64,000 nucleotides of DNA from Achromobacter xylosoxidans (GTDB taxonomy: Bacteria > Pseudomonadota > Gammaproteobacteria > Burkholderiales > Burkholderiaceae_B), in contig NZ_MTLG01000122.1 of assembly GCF_002192695.1 (NCBI RefSeq), positions 1-64,000 of the forward strand, read 5' to 3'. The notes under the pieces are model-generated. The model was given only the letters and a program-made list of their open reading frames with translations, did no database searches and was not told the origin of the DNA. Positions 53,883 to 62,657 of the stretch are shown here, one piece after another. The position numbers and the translations under genes were made by a program. How positions within the stretch are numbered: the stretch's first letter is position 1; each line of letters begins with the position of its first letter.

Positions 53883-56029
53883 GGAATCGAGGTGCTTTCC
53901 GCGCCCAGCGGCACGATGTTGCCCAGGCGTTCCTTCAGGGACTGGGGCTGGCCGGTGAACATGGCGGCGTAATACACCGAGTTGGACATCACGTTCTTGA
54001 CGTAAGTGCGCGTCTCGTTGAACGGGATGGTCTCGGCGAAGATGGCGCCTTCCACGGGATGCGTGAAGGTCGAGCGCCAGTTGTGCGGACGGCGCGGGCC
54101 GGCGTTATAGCCCGCGCTGGCCAGCATCTGCGAACCGTTCAGGTCGCGCAGCACCATGTTCAGATAGTTGGTGCCGAGTTCGGTGTTGGTGTCGAAGTCG
54201 TTGACGCTGTCGGGCGTGAAGTTGCTCATGCCGATCTTGCCCGCGACCCACTTGGCCGTGGCCGGCATCAGCTGCATCAGGCCGGAGGCGCCCACATGCG
54301 AACGCGCGTCCATGATGAAGCGCGATTCCTGGCGGATCAGGCCGTAGACCCAGGCCGGGTCCAGTGCGATGGCGTTGGCCTTGGCGGTGACGCGGCCTTC
54401 GAAGGGCGCGATGAAGCGCTGGCTGAAGTCGAACTCTTTTTCCGTGCGGTCGGAGGTGTTGACCACGCGGTCGTAGATGTTCTCGGCGCGCGCCAGTTCG
54501 GCGGCGGCCATCAGCTGGCGGTCGCTCATGCCGCGCAGCGTGAAGTTCCATTCCGGCACGGCTTCGGCGCGCCAGCCCAGGCGGAAGAGCTGGATCGCGC
54601 GGCGCAGGCCGGGATTGGCGCGGGCCTCGGTGATTTCCTGGTCGCTGATGGGCGCGGGGCGCGGCGGCACGGTGATGCGGCGGCCCAATTCCTCGGCGGC
54701 CAGCTGGCCGTAGAAGTCAAAGCGGTCGGCAATGCTGGCGTAGGCGGTGGCGGCCTGTTCCTTGTTGCCGCGCGCGGCCTGGCCGCGCGCCTTCCAGTAG
54801 ATCCAGGACGAATCGGCCTGCTGCGAGGCAGGCATCTGGTCGATGGATTCGATGACCCACTTCCAGTCGATCTTGGGCTGGCGCAAGGCGGCGCGCACCT
54901 TCCAGGCGGCGTTGTACTCCGTCATGCGGATGTGGCCGGCTTCGTGGTACCAGTCGTCGGCACGGCTGTCGAGATTCAGCGCGGCGACCAGCGCGTATTG
55001 GCCGCGGACCCAGGCCAGGTTCGACTTGGCCATGGACTTGGACCAGTCCCCGGACTTGCCCCATTCGCGGCGCAGGTAGGAATCCGCCACGCTGACGTCG
55101 GAACGCGCCAGGCGCGCCAAGGCGATGGTCACAAGTTCCTTCTCGTTGCGGCCCACTGGCTGACGGCTCTGGCGCGTCAGCCACTTCATGGGATCCTTCA
55201 TGAGCAGGTCATAGGTTTTCAGGTCGCCCGGCTCGAACATGTACTGCGCGAACTTGCGCGCATCGGCCGTCTTGTTGGCCTCGATGGCGTCGCGCAGCTG
55301 GGGCTCCAGCTGTTCCCAGCTCATGATGCCGTCAGCGACCAGCTGGTCGTACAGCGCCCAGCAGGCGCCGCCGGGCGCGAACACGGCGGCGGCCTGCGCC
55401 GCCGTGGCGCGCTGCCCCGTCATGTGCTTGGCATCGAGGATGGCGCACTCGATCTGCGCATTGCTGTTCTTCACCGGCGCAAGCTTGCGCACGGTTTCGA
55501 AATCCCCGCTGCGGGCCGCGGCCAGCAGCCAGTCGCCGCGCAGGCGGTCGGCCAGATAGGCGTCGGAATTGCCGCTGACGAACTTCTGCAGGTCCGCGGT
55601 GGGCCGGCCCGTGGCGGGCGGGGTCCACAACTGGTAGCGCAGCAGCCAGTATTCGGGATACATGCCCAGCGGATCCGGCTTGGCCTGCGGCACCAGCGCG
55701 CCCAGCACGGACCACTGCTTGCGGTTCATGGCTTCGCGCGCCGCGACCACGGCGGCCAGCGCGGGTGTCTGGGAAGTCGGCGGCAGGCCGGCCAGCACCG
55801 CCGGCGGCACGGAAATGGCGGGCTGCGCAGCCTGAACGGCCGGCTGGGGCTGGGGCTGGGTGTTGACCGATGCGCTGCGCTGCTGCGCGTCCACCGGCGC
55901 ACAGGCCGCGGTGAACAGCGCCAGCAGCGGCAGCCAGCGACGCAGGCCGGGCGTGGCCTCGGTGGCCGTGGCGGACCCGGATTTCCGCGTGGATTTCTGA
56001 TACCGTCCGGGTTGCAGAGTCTGTGTCAT
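53879..56029 (-). CDS. slt: Soluble lytic murein transglycosylase
   Basis: Periplasmic enzyme that cuts peptidoglycan to 1,6-anhydromuropeptides. ATG 56029 gives 716 residues; a six-codon longer start is possible. An arginine-rich N-terminal segment (about 1-32) leads to the hydrophobic core [12 protein letters not shown], with a poor lipobox TAAC. A long alpha-superhelical (TPR-like) region to about 530 is followed by the SLT domain with catalytic E568 in GLIRQESRF and [13 protein letters not shown]. Coupled to cca by ATGA and divergent from fau. Confidence 0.93.
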   Translation of the reverse strand: MTQTLQPGRYQKSTRKSGSATATEATPGLRRWLPLLALFTAACAPVDAQQRSASVNTQPQPQPAVQAAQPAISVPPAVLAGLPPTSQTPALAAVVAAREAMNRKQWSVLGALVPQAKPDPLGMYPEYWLLRYQLWTPPATGRPTADLQKFVSGNSDAYLADRLRGDWLLAAARSGDFETVRKLAPVKNSNAQIECAILDAKHMTGQRATAAQAAAVFAPGGACWALYDQLVADGIMSWEQLEPQLRDAIEANKTADARKFAQYMFEPGDLKTYDLLMKDPMKWLTRQSRQPVGRNEKELVTIALARLARSDVSVADSYLRREWGKSGDWSKSMAKSNLAWVRGQYALVAALNLDSRADDWYHEAGHIRMTEYNAAWKVRAALRQPKIDWKWVIESIDQMPASQQADSSWIYWKARGQAARGNKEQAATAYASIADRFDFYGQLAAEELGRRITVPPRPAPISDQEITEARANPGLRRAIQLFRLGWRAEAVPEWNFTLRGMSDRQLMAAAELARAENIYDRVVNTSDRTEKEFDFSQRFIAPFEGRVTAKANAIALDPAWVYGLIRQESRFIMDARSHVGASGLMQLMPATAKWVAGKIGMSNFTPDSVNDFDTNTELGTNYLNMVLRDLNGSQMLASAGYNAGPRRPHNWRSTFTHPVEGAIFAETIPFNETRTYVKNVMSNSVYYAAMFTGQPQSLKERLGNIVPLGAESTSIP

Positions 56030-56135
56030 GCCCTGTCCCTCATACACTGGCCCAGCATGGCGGCAATCCGCAAGTTCGTCCGCGTTTTCGTCCGCGTTTT
56101 CGCCATCATTTGTCCATCCCTCTTACAGCCACCGC

Positions 56136-56810
56136 ATGACTACGCAAAATACTCCAGAGGATACCGCAGTACCGCTACGCGCGCGATTGCGGAAACTGCG
56201 CGCCGAACTGCCGGAGGACCAGCGTAGCCGTGGCGGCCTGCTCATGCGTGCACGCCTGTTCACCTGGCTGAATGTGGCGCGCGACGAAGCCTTGCGCGCG
56301 GGCCGCCCCGCGCCCGCCACCGTGGCCGCCTTCTGGCCCATGGCCGACGAGCCCGACCTGCGCCCGCTGCTCGAGCAATGGGTCGAGAACGGCGTGGCCG
56401 TGGCGCTGCCCGTGGTGCGCGAACGCAACGCTCCGCTGGCCTTCCTGCCCTGGACGCCCGACGCGGAATTGCGCGCCGGCCCCTATGGCATCCAGGAACC
56501 GGTCGCTGGCGCCGAACTGCTGCCCGACGTGGTGCTGGTCCCGACCCTGGGCTATACCGAACAGGGCGACCGCCTGGGCTATGGCGGCGGCTATTACGAC
56601 CGCACCCTGACCGCGCTGCGCGAGCGCGGCCACCCCTTCATCGCCATCGGCATCGCCTGGAGCTGCGGCGAACTGGACGCCGGCTATGAACCCGCCGCCC
56701 ACGACTTCCCGCTGGACGCGGTGCTGACCCAGGACGGCTGGGTGCCCCAGGCGCCGCTGGAACAAGGCGGCACCGGCGGCACCACGCTGCACAGCTTCCG
56801 CATGAACTGA
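56136..56810 (+). CDS. fau: 5-formyltetrahydrofolate cyclo-ligase
   Basis: Converts 5-formyl-THF to 5,10-methenyl-THF with ATP. 224 residues from ATG 56136 (MTTQNTPEDTAVPLRARLRKLRAEL); the frame from 56028 overlaps the slt start and is rejected. The family motif GYGGGYYDRTL (about 145-155) and the preceding LVPTLGYTEQGDRLG are clear. No 6S RNA copy lies upstream as it does in enterobacteria. The 425-bp gap after it holds the control region of the next operon. Confidence 0.93.
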   Translation: MTTQNTPEDTAVPLRARLRKLRAELPEDQRSRGGLLMRARLFTWLNVARDEALRAGRPAPATVAAFWPMADEPDLRPLLEQWVENGVAVALPVVRERNAPLAFLPWTPDAELRAGPYGIQEPVAGAELLPDVVLVPTLGYTEQGDRLGYGGGYYDRTLTALRERGHPFIAIGIAWSCGELDAGYEPAAHDFPLDAVLTQDGWVPQAPLEQGGTGGTTLHSFRMN

Positions 56811-56834
56811 CGCACCAGCTTTGCCCCGCCAGTT

Positions 56835-56851
56835 TGCACCAAAACGGTGCA
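56835..56851. promoter_or_regulatory. NtrC-like enhancer site
   Basis: TGCACC-AAAAC-GGTGCA is a perfect 6-bp dyad with a 5-base spacer. It differs at two of 17 positions from a known E. coli glnA NtrC site (TGCACCAACATGGTGCT, recalled). It lies about 320 bp before the predicted transcription start, which is distant but acceptable for an enhancer. Confidence 0.65.
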
Positions 56852-57139
56852 CGGCCTAACATAGACAGCTAAGCCGGGTTCCATCCCGGCCCCATCGCGC
56901 AGCACCCGCGCACCGTTGCGCGGCCCGCCTCGGCAGCGGCGCCCCCGCTCAGCCTATCCCTTCCCCCTGGCCACGCTTTTCCGCGCCAGCCCGACTGACC
57001 CCGTTCTACCCGCCAGCCCCGGCCAGTCCGCGCCTGGCGCCCACGCCATCCCCAGGCCTCAGCCGCCGCGGCGATGGCGTCGCAACGCCCTTCGGAGGAT
57101 ATTGGTCCCCAGGGGCGCCCCCACGCGCGCCGGCCAAGC

Positions 57140-57155
57140 TGGCACGCGGGTTGCT
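57140..57155 (+). promoter_or_regulatory. Sigma-54 (RpoN) promoter of the Anbu operon
   Basis: TGGCACG-CGGG-TTGCT matches the -24/-12 consensus TGGCACR-N4-TTGCW at every conserved position, with GG and GC ten bases apart. Start of transcription is expected near 57166, 70 bases before the first gene. An activator is always required for such promoters; the dyad at 56835 is the likely binding site. Confidence 0.85.
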
Positions 57156-57235
57156 TAATCCATTGCAACCGGCCGGACATCGGCCGGACGGCGGCCGCGC
57201 GCAAGCCGGCTGCCGGCACCTGTACCGGAGGAGCC

Positions 57236-58669
57236 ATGAAGGACAGATCACCCCGTCCCGCCGCCTATGACGAAATGCGCGACAGCGCTGGCGGCATACG
57301 CTCCCACTACCAGGCTTTCGAGCGCTGGCATGACGAGCAGTCCGCCCAGGCCATGGCCGCGCGCCGCCTGGAAGCGGACTTGAGCTTTCGCCGGGTCGGC
57401 ATCACGTTTTCGGTGGCGGGCGACGCGGCCGGCACCGAACGCCTGATCCCCTTCGACCTGATCCCGCGCGTCATCCCCGCCGCCGAATGGCGCCTGCTGG
57501 AAGCCGGCCTGAAGCAGCGGGTGCGCGCGCTCAACATGTTCATCCACGACATCTATCACGGGCACGACATCGTGCGCGCGAACATCGTGCCGGCCGAACA
57601 GGTGTTCCTCAACGCCCAGTACCGCCCCGAGATGCAGGACGTGGACGTGGCCGAGGACATCTACTGCCATATCGCCGGGGTGGACATCGTGCGCGCCGGC
57701 GCGGGCGAGTTCTACGTGCTGGAAGACAATTTGCGCGTGCCGTCCGGCGTGTCCTACATGTTGGAGAACCGCAAGATGTCGATGCGCTTGATGCCCGACG
57801 CCTTCAGCCGCATCAAGGTGGAACCGGTGGCGCACTACCCCGACCTGCTGCTGGACAACCTGCGCGAAGTGGCGCCGCACGGCGGCGACGATCCCACCGT
57901 GGTGGTGCTGACGCCGGGCATGTACAACTCGGCCTACTTCGAGCACGCCTTCCTGGCGCAGCAGATGGGCGTGGAACTGGTGGAAGGCCAGGACCTGTTC
58001 GTCGAGCAGAACACCGTCTACATGCGCACCACGCAGGGGCCCCGCAAGGTCGACGTGATCTACCGCCGCCTGGACGACGACTTCCTCGATCCGCTGTCGT
58101 TCCGCGCCGACTCCGCGCTGGGCGTGCCCGGCCTGCTATCGGTGTACCGCGCCGGCCGCGTGACGCTGGCCAACGCCATCGGCACCGGCATCGCCGACGA
58201 CAAGTCCACCTATCTGTACGTGCCAGACATGATCCGCTTCTATCTGGGCGAGGAGCCGATACTGTCCAACGTCCCCACCTGGCGCTGCAACCGGCCGGAC
58301 GAGCTGTCGCATGTGCTGGCCCATATGCACGAACTGGTGGTGAAGGAAGTCCACGGCTCGGGCGGCTACGGCATGCTGGTGGGGCCGTCGGCCTCGCGCG
58401 CCGAGGTCGATGCGTTCAAGGACCGGGTGCGCGCCAACCCCGCCAACTACATCGCCCAGCCCACGCTGGCGCTGTCCACCGTGCCGACCTACGTGGAATC
58501 GGGCGTGGCGCCGCGCCACGTGGACCTGCGCCCCTACGTGCTGTGCGGCAAGGACATCCGCACCGTGCCGGGCGGCCTGTGCCGCGTGGCGCTGACCGAG
58601 GGCTCGCTGGTGGTCAACAGCAGCCAGGGCGGCGGCACCAAGGACACCTGGGTGCTGGAGGAGAACTGA
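57236..58669 (+). CDS. Circularly permuted ATP-grasp protein (DUF404/DUF407)
   Basis: Predicted ATP-dependent amide/peptide-bond-forming enzyme of 477 residues. ATG 57236 follows GGAGGAG; the longer frame from 57074 includes the sigma-54 promoter and is rejected. Family blocks are RVIPAAEWRLLEAGLKQRVRAL (about 81-102), VEDN-like YVLEDNLRVPSGVSYMLENR (about 163-182), VVLTPGMYNSAYFEH, and the C-terminal DLRPYVLCG and NSSQGGGTKDTWVLEEN. Related proteins were predicted to ligate amino acids or peptides. First gene of an operon with alpha-E, transglutaminase-like and Anbu proteins, two bases before alpha-E. Confidence 0.9.
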   Translation: MKDRSPRPAAYDEMRDSAGGIRSHYQAFERWHDEQSAQAMAARRLEADLSFRRVGITFSVAGDAAGTERLIPFDLIPRVIPAAEWRLLEAGLKQRVRALNMFIHDIYHGHDIVRANIVPAEQVFLNAQYRPEMQDVDVAEDIYCHIAGVDIVRAGAGEFYVLEDNLRVPSGVSYMLENRKMSMRLMPDAFSRIKVEPVAHYPDLLLDNLREVAPHGGDDPTVVVLTPGMYNSAYFEHAFLAQQMGVELVEGQDLFVEQNTVYMRTTQGPRKVDVIYRRLDDDFLDPLSFRADSALGVPGLLSVYRAGRVTLANAIGTGIADDKSTYLYVPDMIRFYLGEEPILSNVPTWRCNRPDELSHVLAHMHELVVKEVHGSGGYGMLVGPSASRAEVDAFKDRVRANPANYIAQPTLALSTVPTYVESGVAPRHVDLRPYVLCGKDIRTVPGGLCRVALTEGSLVVNSSQGGGTKDTWVLEEN

Positions 58670-58671
58670 AC

Positions 58672-59643
58672 ATGCTGAGCCGAACCGCCGACAACCTGTT
58701 CTGGATGTGCCGCTACACCGAACGCGCCGAGAACACCGCCCGCATGCTGGACGTGAACCTGCAGATGTCGCTGCTACCGCAGGACGCGCAGCGGCGCGAA
58801 GGCTCGTGGCTGGGCGTGCTGCGCATCTCCGAGCTGCAGGGCCTGTACCAGAGCAAGTACGCCTCCATCTCGCCGCACGACGTGCTGCAGTACATGGTGC
58901 GCGATCCCGAGAATCCCTCGTCCATCTACTCCTGCATGCGAGCCGCGCGCGAGAACGCGCGCGCCGTGCGCGGCAGCCTCACCACCGAGGTCTGGGAAAC
59001 CTACAACACCACCTGGCTGGAACTGCTCAAGCACCTGCATACGGGCTTGCTGGAACGCAACCCGGGCGAGTTCTTCGAATGGGTCAAGTTCCGTTCGCAC
59101 CTGGCGCGCGGCGTCACCATCGGCACCATGCTGGAGGACGAGGCCCTGTACTTCCTCCGCATCGGCATGCATCTGGAACGCGCCGACAACACCGCGCGCA
59201 TGCTGGATGTGAAGTTCCACGAGCGCGGCGCCAACGGCCACGACGGCCGCGCCGAGCCCGCTGGCGCGGCCGCGCTGCAAAGCGAGTTCTACCGCTGGTC
59301 GGCGCTGCTCAGCTCGGTATCGGGCCTGGAGATCTACCGCAAGGTGTACCGCGACGTCATCACCCCCGACCGCGTGGCCGAGCTGCTGATCCTGCACGGC
59401 GACATGCCGCGCTCGCTGCTGGCCTCGATGCGCGCGGTGGCCGACGACCTGGCGCGCATCTCCAACCAGCGTTCGACCGAAACCGAAAGACGCGCCGGCA
59501 TGCTGTGCGCGGAACTGCAATACGGTCGCGTCGAGGACATCCTGGACAGCGGCCTGCACCAATACCTGGAGCACTTCCTCGACCGCATCAACGATCTGGG
59601 CAACCGGATCAGCCAGGACTTCCTGGTGCCGTTGTCGGCCTAG
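58672..59643 (+). CDS. Alpha-E domain protein (DUF403)
   Basis: All-helical protein of 323 residues with the family opening MLSRTADNLFWMCRYTERAENTARMLDV, repeated in part at about 165-182 (FLRIGMHLERADNTARMLDV). The duplicate ERAENTARM/ERADNTARM helices with conserved Glu and Arg mark alpha-E. Usual partner of the permuted ATP-grasp protein, with a proposed role in substrate handling, but no biochemistry is established. Frames reading from 57487 are overlap. Confidence 0.9.
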   Translation: MLSRTADNLFWMCRYTERAENTARMLDVNLQMSLLPQDAQRREGSWLGVLRISELQGLYQSKYASISPHDVLQYMVRDPENPSSIYSCMRAARENARAVRGSLTTEVWETYNTTWLELLKHLHTGLLERNPGEFFEWVKFRSHLARGVTIGTMLEDEALYFLRIGMHLERADNTARMLDVKFHERGANGHDGRAEPAGAAALQSEFYRWSALLSSVSGLEIYRKVYRDVITPDRVAELLILHGDMPRSLLASMRAVADDLARISNQRSTETERRAGMLCAELQYGRVEDILDSGLHQYLEHFLDRINDLGNRISQDFLVPLSA

Positions 59644-59656
59644 CACGGAGACCAGA

Positions 59657-60460
59657 ATGAAACAGATCATCACCCACGTCACTCACTACCGCTACACCGC
59701 CCCGGTCACCTACAGCATCCAGACCTTGCGCCTGACCCCGCGCGACGACGAGCACCAGCGCGTGCTGCGCTGGCACATCGAAGCGCCCGGCGAACTGGAC
59801 AAGCAGGTGGACGCCTACGGCAACATCACGCACACGCTGACGCTCAACCAGCCGCATACCGACATCGAGCTGCGCGTGGTCGGGCAGGTGCTGGTGGCGC
59901 CGCTGGAACGCGGCCTGCTGGGCAGCGAGGACAGTCGCCTGCCGGTGCACGCCTATTGCGTGCAGACGCCGCTGACCCAGGCCGACGACACCGTCATGGC
60001 CTTCGTGCGCGAGGCGCTGCCCGGCGGCCTGCGCACGCCGGACGACATCCTGGCCCTGGCCACCGCGGTCAGCGACCGCGTCGCCTACGAGCCCGGCACC
60101 ACCGATGTCACCACTGCGGCCAACCAGGTGCTGGCCATGGGCCACGGCGTCTGCCAGGACCACGCCCACCTCTTCCTGGCCTGCGTGCGCGGCCTGGGCG
60201 TGCCCGCGCGCTACGTCAGCGGCTACCTGTACACCACCGCCGAACACGCCGCCAGCCACGCCTGGGCCGACGTCTGGCTGCCCGACGTGGGCTGGACCAG
60301 CGTGGACATCACCAACCGCCAGTTCGCCTCGGACTGCCACTGCCGGCTGGCGGTGGCGCGGGACTATGACTCGGCCTCGCCGGTGCGCGGCGTGCGCAGC
60401 GGCGGCGGCCAGGAATCCATGGAGGTCAGCGTGCAGGTCCAGACCAGCGCCCAGCAGTAA
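59657..60460 (+). CDS. Transglutaminase-like cysteine protease
   Basis: 267-residue protein with an N-terminal beta domain (about 1-95; HVTHYRYTAPVTYSIQTLRLTPR) and a transglutaminase-like core. The triad is C166 in GHGVCQDHAHLF, H201 in ASHAWADVW and D217 in SVDITNRQ. Such bacterial proteins are more often proteases or amidases than transglutaminases. No signal peptide, so cytoplasmic, as the operon partners. May break or trim bonds made by the ATP-grasp enzyme; inference. Confidence 0.93.
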   Translation: MKQIITHVTHYRYTAPVTYSIQTLRLTPRDDEHQRVLRWHIEAPGELDKQVDAYGNITHTLTLNQPHTDIELRVVGQVLVAPLERGLLGSEDSRLPVHAYCVQTPLTQADDTVMAFVREALPGGLRTPDDILALATAVSDRVAYEPGTTDVTTAANQVLAMGHGVCQDHAHLFLACVRGLGVPARYVSGYLYTTAEHAASHAWADVWLPDVGWTSVDITNRQFASDCHCRLAVARDYDSASPVRGVRSGGGQESMEVSVQVQTSAQQ

Positions 60461-60515
60461 CATCCCGCCGGCCGCGCCGCAATACAATGCGGCGTGGTTT
60501 TCCCTATTTCTGATC

Positions 60516-61379
60516 ATGACCTACTGCGTCGCAGCCCGCCTTGATTCCGGCCTGGTGTTCCTGGCCGACTCCCGCACCAATGCCGGAGTCGACCAGATCA
60601 GCGTCTTCCGCAAAATGACCGTGTTCGAGCGCCCGGGCGACCGCGTCATGGTGCTGATGAGTTCGGGCAACCTGGCGGTCAGCCAGGCGGTGCTCAACGC
60701 GCTGGCGCGCCAGCACGACGAAGGCGGCGAGACCGTCTGGAACGCGCCCGACATGTTCGAGGCCACCCGCCGCGTCGGCGCGGCGGTGCGCAGCGTCTAT
60801 CACCACGAAGCCCCGGCCCTGCGCGAGCAGGGCGTGGACTTCAACGTCAACCTGATCTTCGGCGGCCAGATCGGCACCGAGCGCTGCCGCCTGTTCCAGG
60901 TGTATTCGGCCGGCAACTTCATCGAAGCCGGCCAGGAATGCCCGTACTTCCAGATCGGCGAGGCCAAGTACGGCAAGCCCATCCTGGACCGCGTGCTGCG
61001 GCCCGACACCTCGCTGGATGAGGCCGCCAAGTGCGCCCTGATCTCCATGGATTCCACCCTGCGCTCCAATATCTCGGTGGGCTTGCCACTGGACCTGCTG
61101 GTCTACGACACGCACTCGCTGCGCGTCACGCACTTCGCCAGCATCGACGAGCACAACGAGTACTTCCGCATGATCCGCGGCACCTGGGGCGAACGCCTGC
61201 GCCAAGTCTTCGCCGAGATCCCGGACCCGCTGTGGACCAATCCGGACTCGCCGGAATCCCTGGTGCCGCTCAGCCGCGTGCACCAGCCGCTGCGCGCGGA
61301 GCCGGTGGATGCGCCCTTGTCGAACTATCCGGCGCCGCAGGTGTTGGCGGAGGATCCGGGGAAGGATCAGGCGAACTAG
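60516..61379 (+). CDS. Anbu, proteasome-like Ntn peptidase
   Basis: Ancestral beta-subunit type member of the proteasome/HslV family, 287 residues. ATG 60516 yields MTYCVAARLDSGLVFLADS: after removal of Met1, Thr2 becomes the N-terminal nucleophile, with D18 (ADSRTNAG) and K33 (FRKM) at the positions of proteasome D17 and K33. Anbu forms rings unlike the closed proteasome barrel. About 45 C-terminal residues, proline-rich (PDSPESLVPLSRVHQPLRAE and PLSNYPAPQVLAEDPG), exceed the length I expect for the family. Fourth gene of the ATP-grasp/alpha-E/transglutaminase operon. Confidence 0.92.
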   Translation: MTYCVAARLDSGLVFLADSRTNAGVDQISVFRKMTVFERPGDRVMVLMSSGNLAVSQAVLNALARQHDEGGETVWNAPDMFEATRRVGAAVRSVYHHEAPALREQGVDFNVNLIFGGQIGTERCRLFQVYSAGNFIEAGQECPYFQIGEAKYGKPILDRVLRPDTSLDEAAKCALISMDSTLRSNISVGLPLDLLVYDTHSLRVTHFASIDEHNEYFRMIRGTWGERLRQVFAEIPDPLWTNPDSPESLVPLSRVHQPLRAEPVDAPLSNYPAPQVLAEDPGKDQAN

Positions 61380-61404
61380 GGGCGGCTTTCATCTACAGCT
61401 CTCC

Positions 61405-61437
61405 AAGGCCCGTGCGCAATCTGTTGCCACGGGCCTT
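61405..61437 (+). terminator. Terminator of the Anbu operon
   Basis: Stem AAGGCCCGTG (61405-61414) with CACGGGCCTT (61428-61437), extended inside by GCAA/TTGC with one bulged C and loop TCTG, followed by TTAC. The rest of 61380-61597 shows no gene. Confidence 0.75.
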
Positions 61438-61597
61438 TACACATCAACTGCCGTACTTCCGCGTAAACCCTCCTTTCCAGCAACCGAAACCCGGCTTGCG
61501 GAACCGCGAATTCTCATCCGTGCGCTGCCGCGCCACACTGGTGTCCGGCCGTCATGCTTTGCCTTGGGGGCCCCGACAACACCACAAGGAGCGAGAC

Positions 61598-62596
61598 ATG
61601 CCCCCTATCTACGCGCGCGCGCTCAAGCGCGCAGCATGGCCCGTGCTGGCCCTGTCCTGCCTGGTCTCTGGCGCCGCCGGCGCGCAAGGCGCCTATCCCA
61701 ACCATCCCATTTCGCTGGTCGTGCCGTTCGCGGCGGGCGGGCCGACCGACGTGGTGGCGCGCAGCCTGGGCGCGTCCATGTCCAAGACGCTGGGCCAGAG
61801 CATCATCATCGAAAACCGCACCGGCGCGGGCGGCACGCTGGCGTCGCAGCACGTGGCGCGCGCCGCGCCCGACGGCTACACCTTCCTGATCCACCACAAC
61901 GGCATGGCGACCGCGCCGGCGCTGTACCGCAAGCTGTCATTCAACCCGCTGACGGACTTCGCCTATGTCGGCCAGGTGGCCGACGTGCCCATGACCTTGC
62001 TGGGCCGCAAGGACCTGCCCGCGGACGGCATGAAGGACTTCATCAAGTACGCCAAGGAAAACGGCAACAAGATCAACCTGGCCAACGCCGGCCTGGGCGC
62101 GGTGTCGCAGCTCTGCGGCATGCTGCTGCAGGAATCGCTGGGCGTGCAGTTCACCACCGTGCCCTATGCCGGCACGGCGCCGGCCATGACCGCGCTGCTG
62201 GGCGGCCAGGTGGACGTGCTGTGCGACCAGACCACCCAGACCATTCCGCAGATCAAGGCCGACCGCGTGAAGCTGTATGGCGTTACGACGCTGGACCGCA
62301 TCAAGACCCTGCCCGATGCGCCAACCCTGCAGGAAAACGGCCTGAAGGGCTTCGAGGTCAAGGTGTGGCACGGCGTCTACGCGCCCAAGGGCACGCCGCC
62401 TGAGGCCATCGCCAAGTTCAACGAAGCGCTGCGCGCCGCCCTGAAGGATCCCGCCTTCACGCAGAAGATGGCGGAACTGGGCGCCGAGATCGTGCCGGAA
62501 TCCAAGCAGACGCCGCAGGGCCTGCAGACCTGGCTGCAGGCCGAGGTCGACAAATGGGGCGGCATCATCCGCAAGGCGGGGGTGTACGCGGACTGA
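61598..62596 (+). CDS. Bug-family (TctC) tripartite tricarboxylate transporter binding protein
   Basis: Periplasmic binding protein of 332 residues with a signal peptide (1-30, ending SGAAGAQG). ATG 61598 follows AAGGAG by six bases. The family blocks are YPNHPISLVVPFAAGGPTDVVAR (34-56), NRTGAGGTLASQHVA and TVPYAGTAPAMTALLGGQVDV. Bug proteins are abundant in Bordetella and Achromobacter and bind carboxylates or amides; no TctA/TctB membrane partners are nearby. Adjacent IclR gene may regulate it. Confidence 0.93.
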   Translation: MPPIYARALKRAAWPVLALSCLVSGAAGAQGAYPNHPISLVVPFAAGGPTDVVARSLGASMSKTLGQSIIIENRTGAGGTLASQHVARAAPDGYTFLIHHNGMATAPALYRKLSFNPLTDFAYVGQVADVPMTLLGRKDLPADGMKDFIKYAKENGNKINLANAGLGAVSQLCGMLLQESLGVQFTTVPYAGTAPAMTALLGGQVDVLCDQTTQTIPQIKADRVKLYGVTTLDRIKTLPDAPTLQENGLKGFEVKVWHGVYAPKGTPPEAIAKFNEALRAALKDPAFTQKMAELGAEIVPESKQTPQGLQTWLQAEVDKWGGIIRKAGVYAD

Positions 62597-62631
62597 CGGC
62601 ACGGCGGGCGGCGGCGGTTGCCGCTGCCCGT

Positions 62632-62657
62632 TCATGAATATATATTCCCGTGCATGA
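62632..62657. promoter_or_regulatory. Dyad overlapping the start of the IclR gene
   Basis: TCATG (62632-62636) and CATGA (62653-62657) form a 5-bp dyad around A+T-rich ATATATATT. It covers the likely promoter and start codon (62654), a plausible autoregulatory operator. Confidence 0.4.

Larger units (their letters stand above)
56811..57235 (+). promoter_or_regulatory. Control region of the ATP-grasp/Anbu operon (no gene)
   Basis: These 425 bases contain no convincing gene. Features in order: an NtrC-like dyad (56835-56851), a hairpin GCCGGG-TTCCAT-CCCGGC (56873-56890) that may end fau, a C-rich stretch, and a sigma-54 promoter (57140-57155). A leader of about 70 bases follows to the ATG at 57236, where GGAGGAG (57227-57233) is the ribosome site. 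Confidence 0.75.

Noticed and set aside
56030-56135. 6S RNA copy before fau, as in enterobacteria
   Set aside because: Only 106 bases separate slt and fau and no closing stem of the 6S type is visible.
57074-57235. Longer ATP-grasp protein starting at 57074
   Set aside because: It would contain the sigma-54 promoter and leader; ATG 57236 has a strong ribosome site and the family start.
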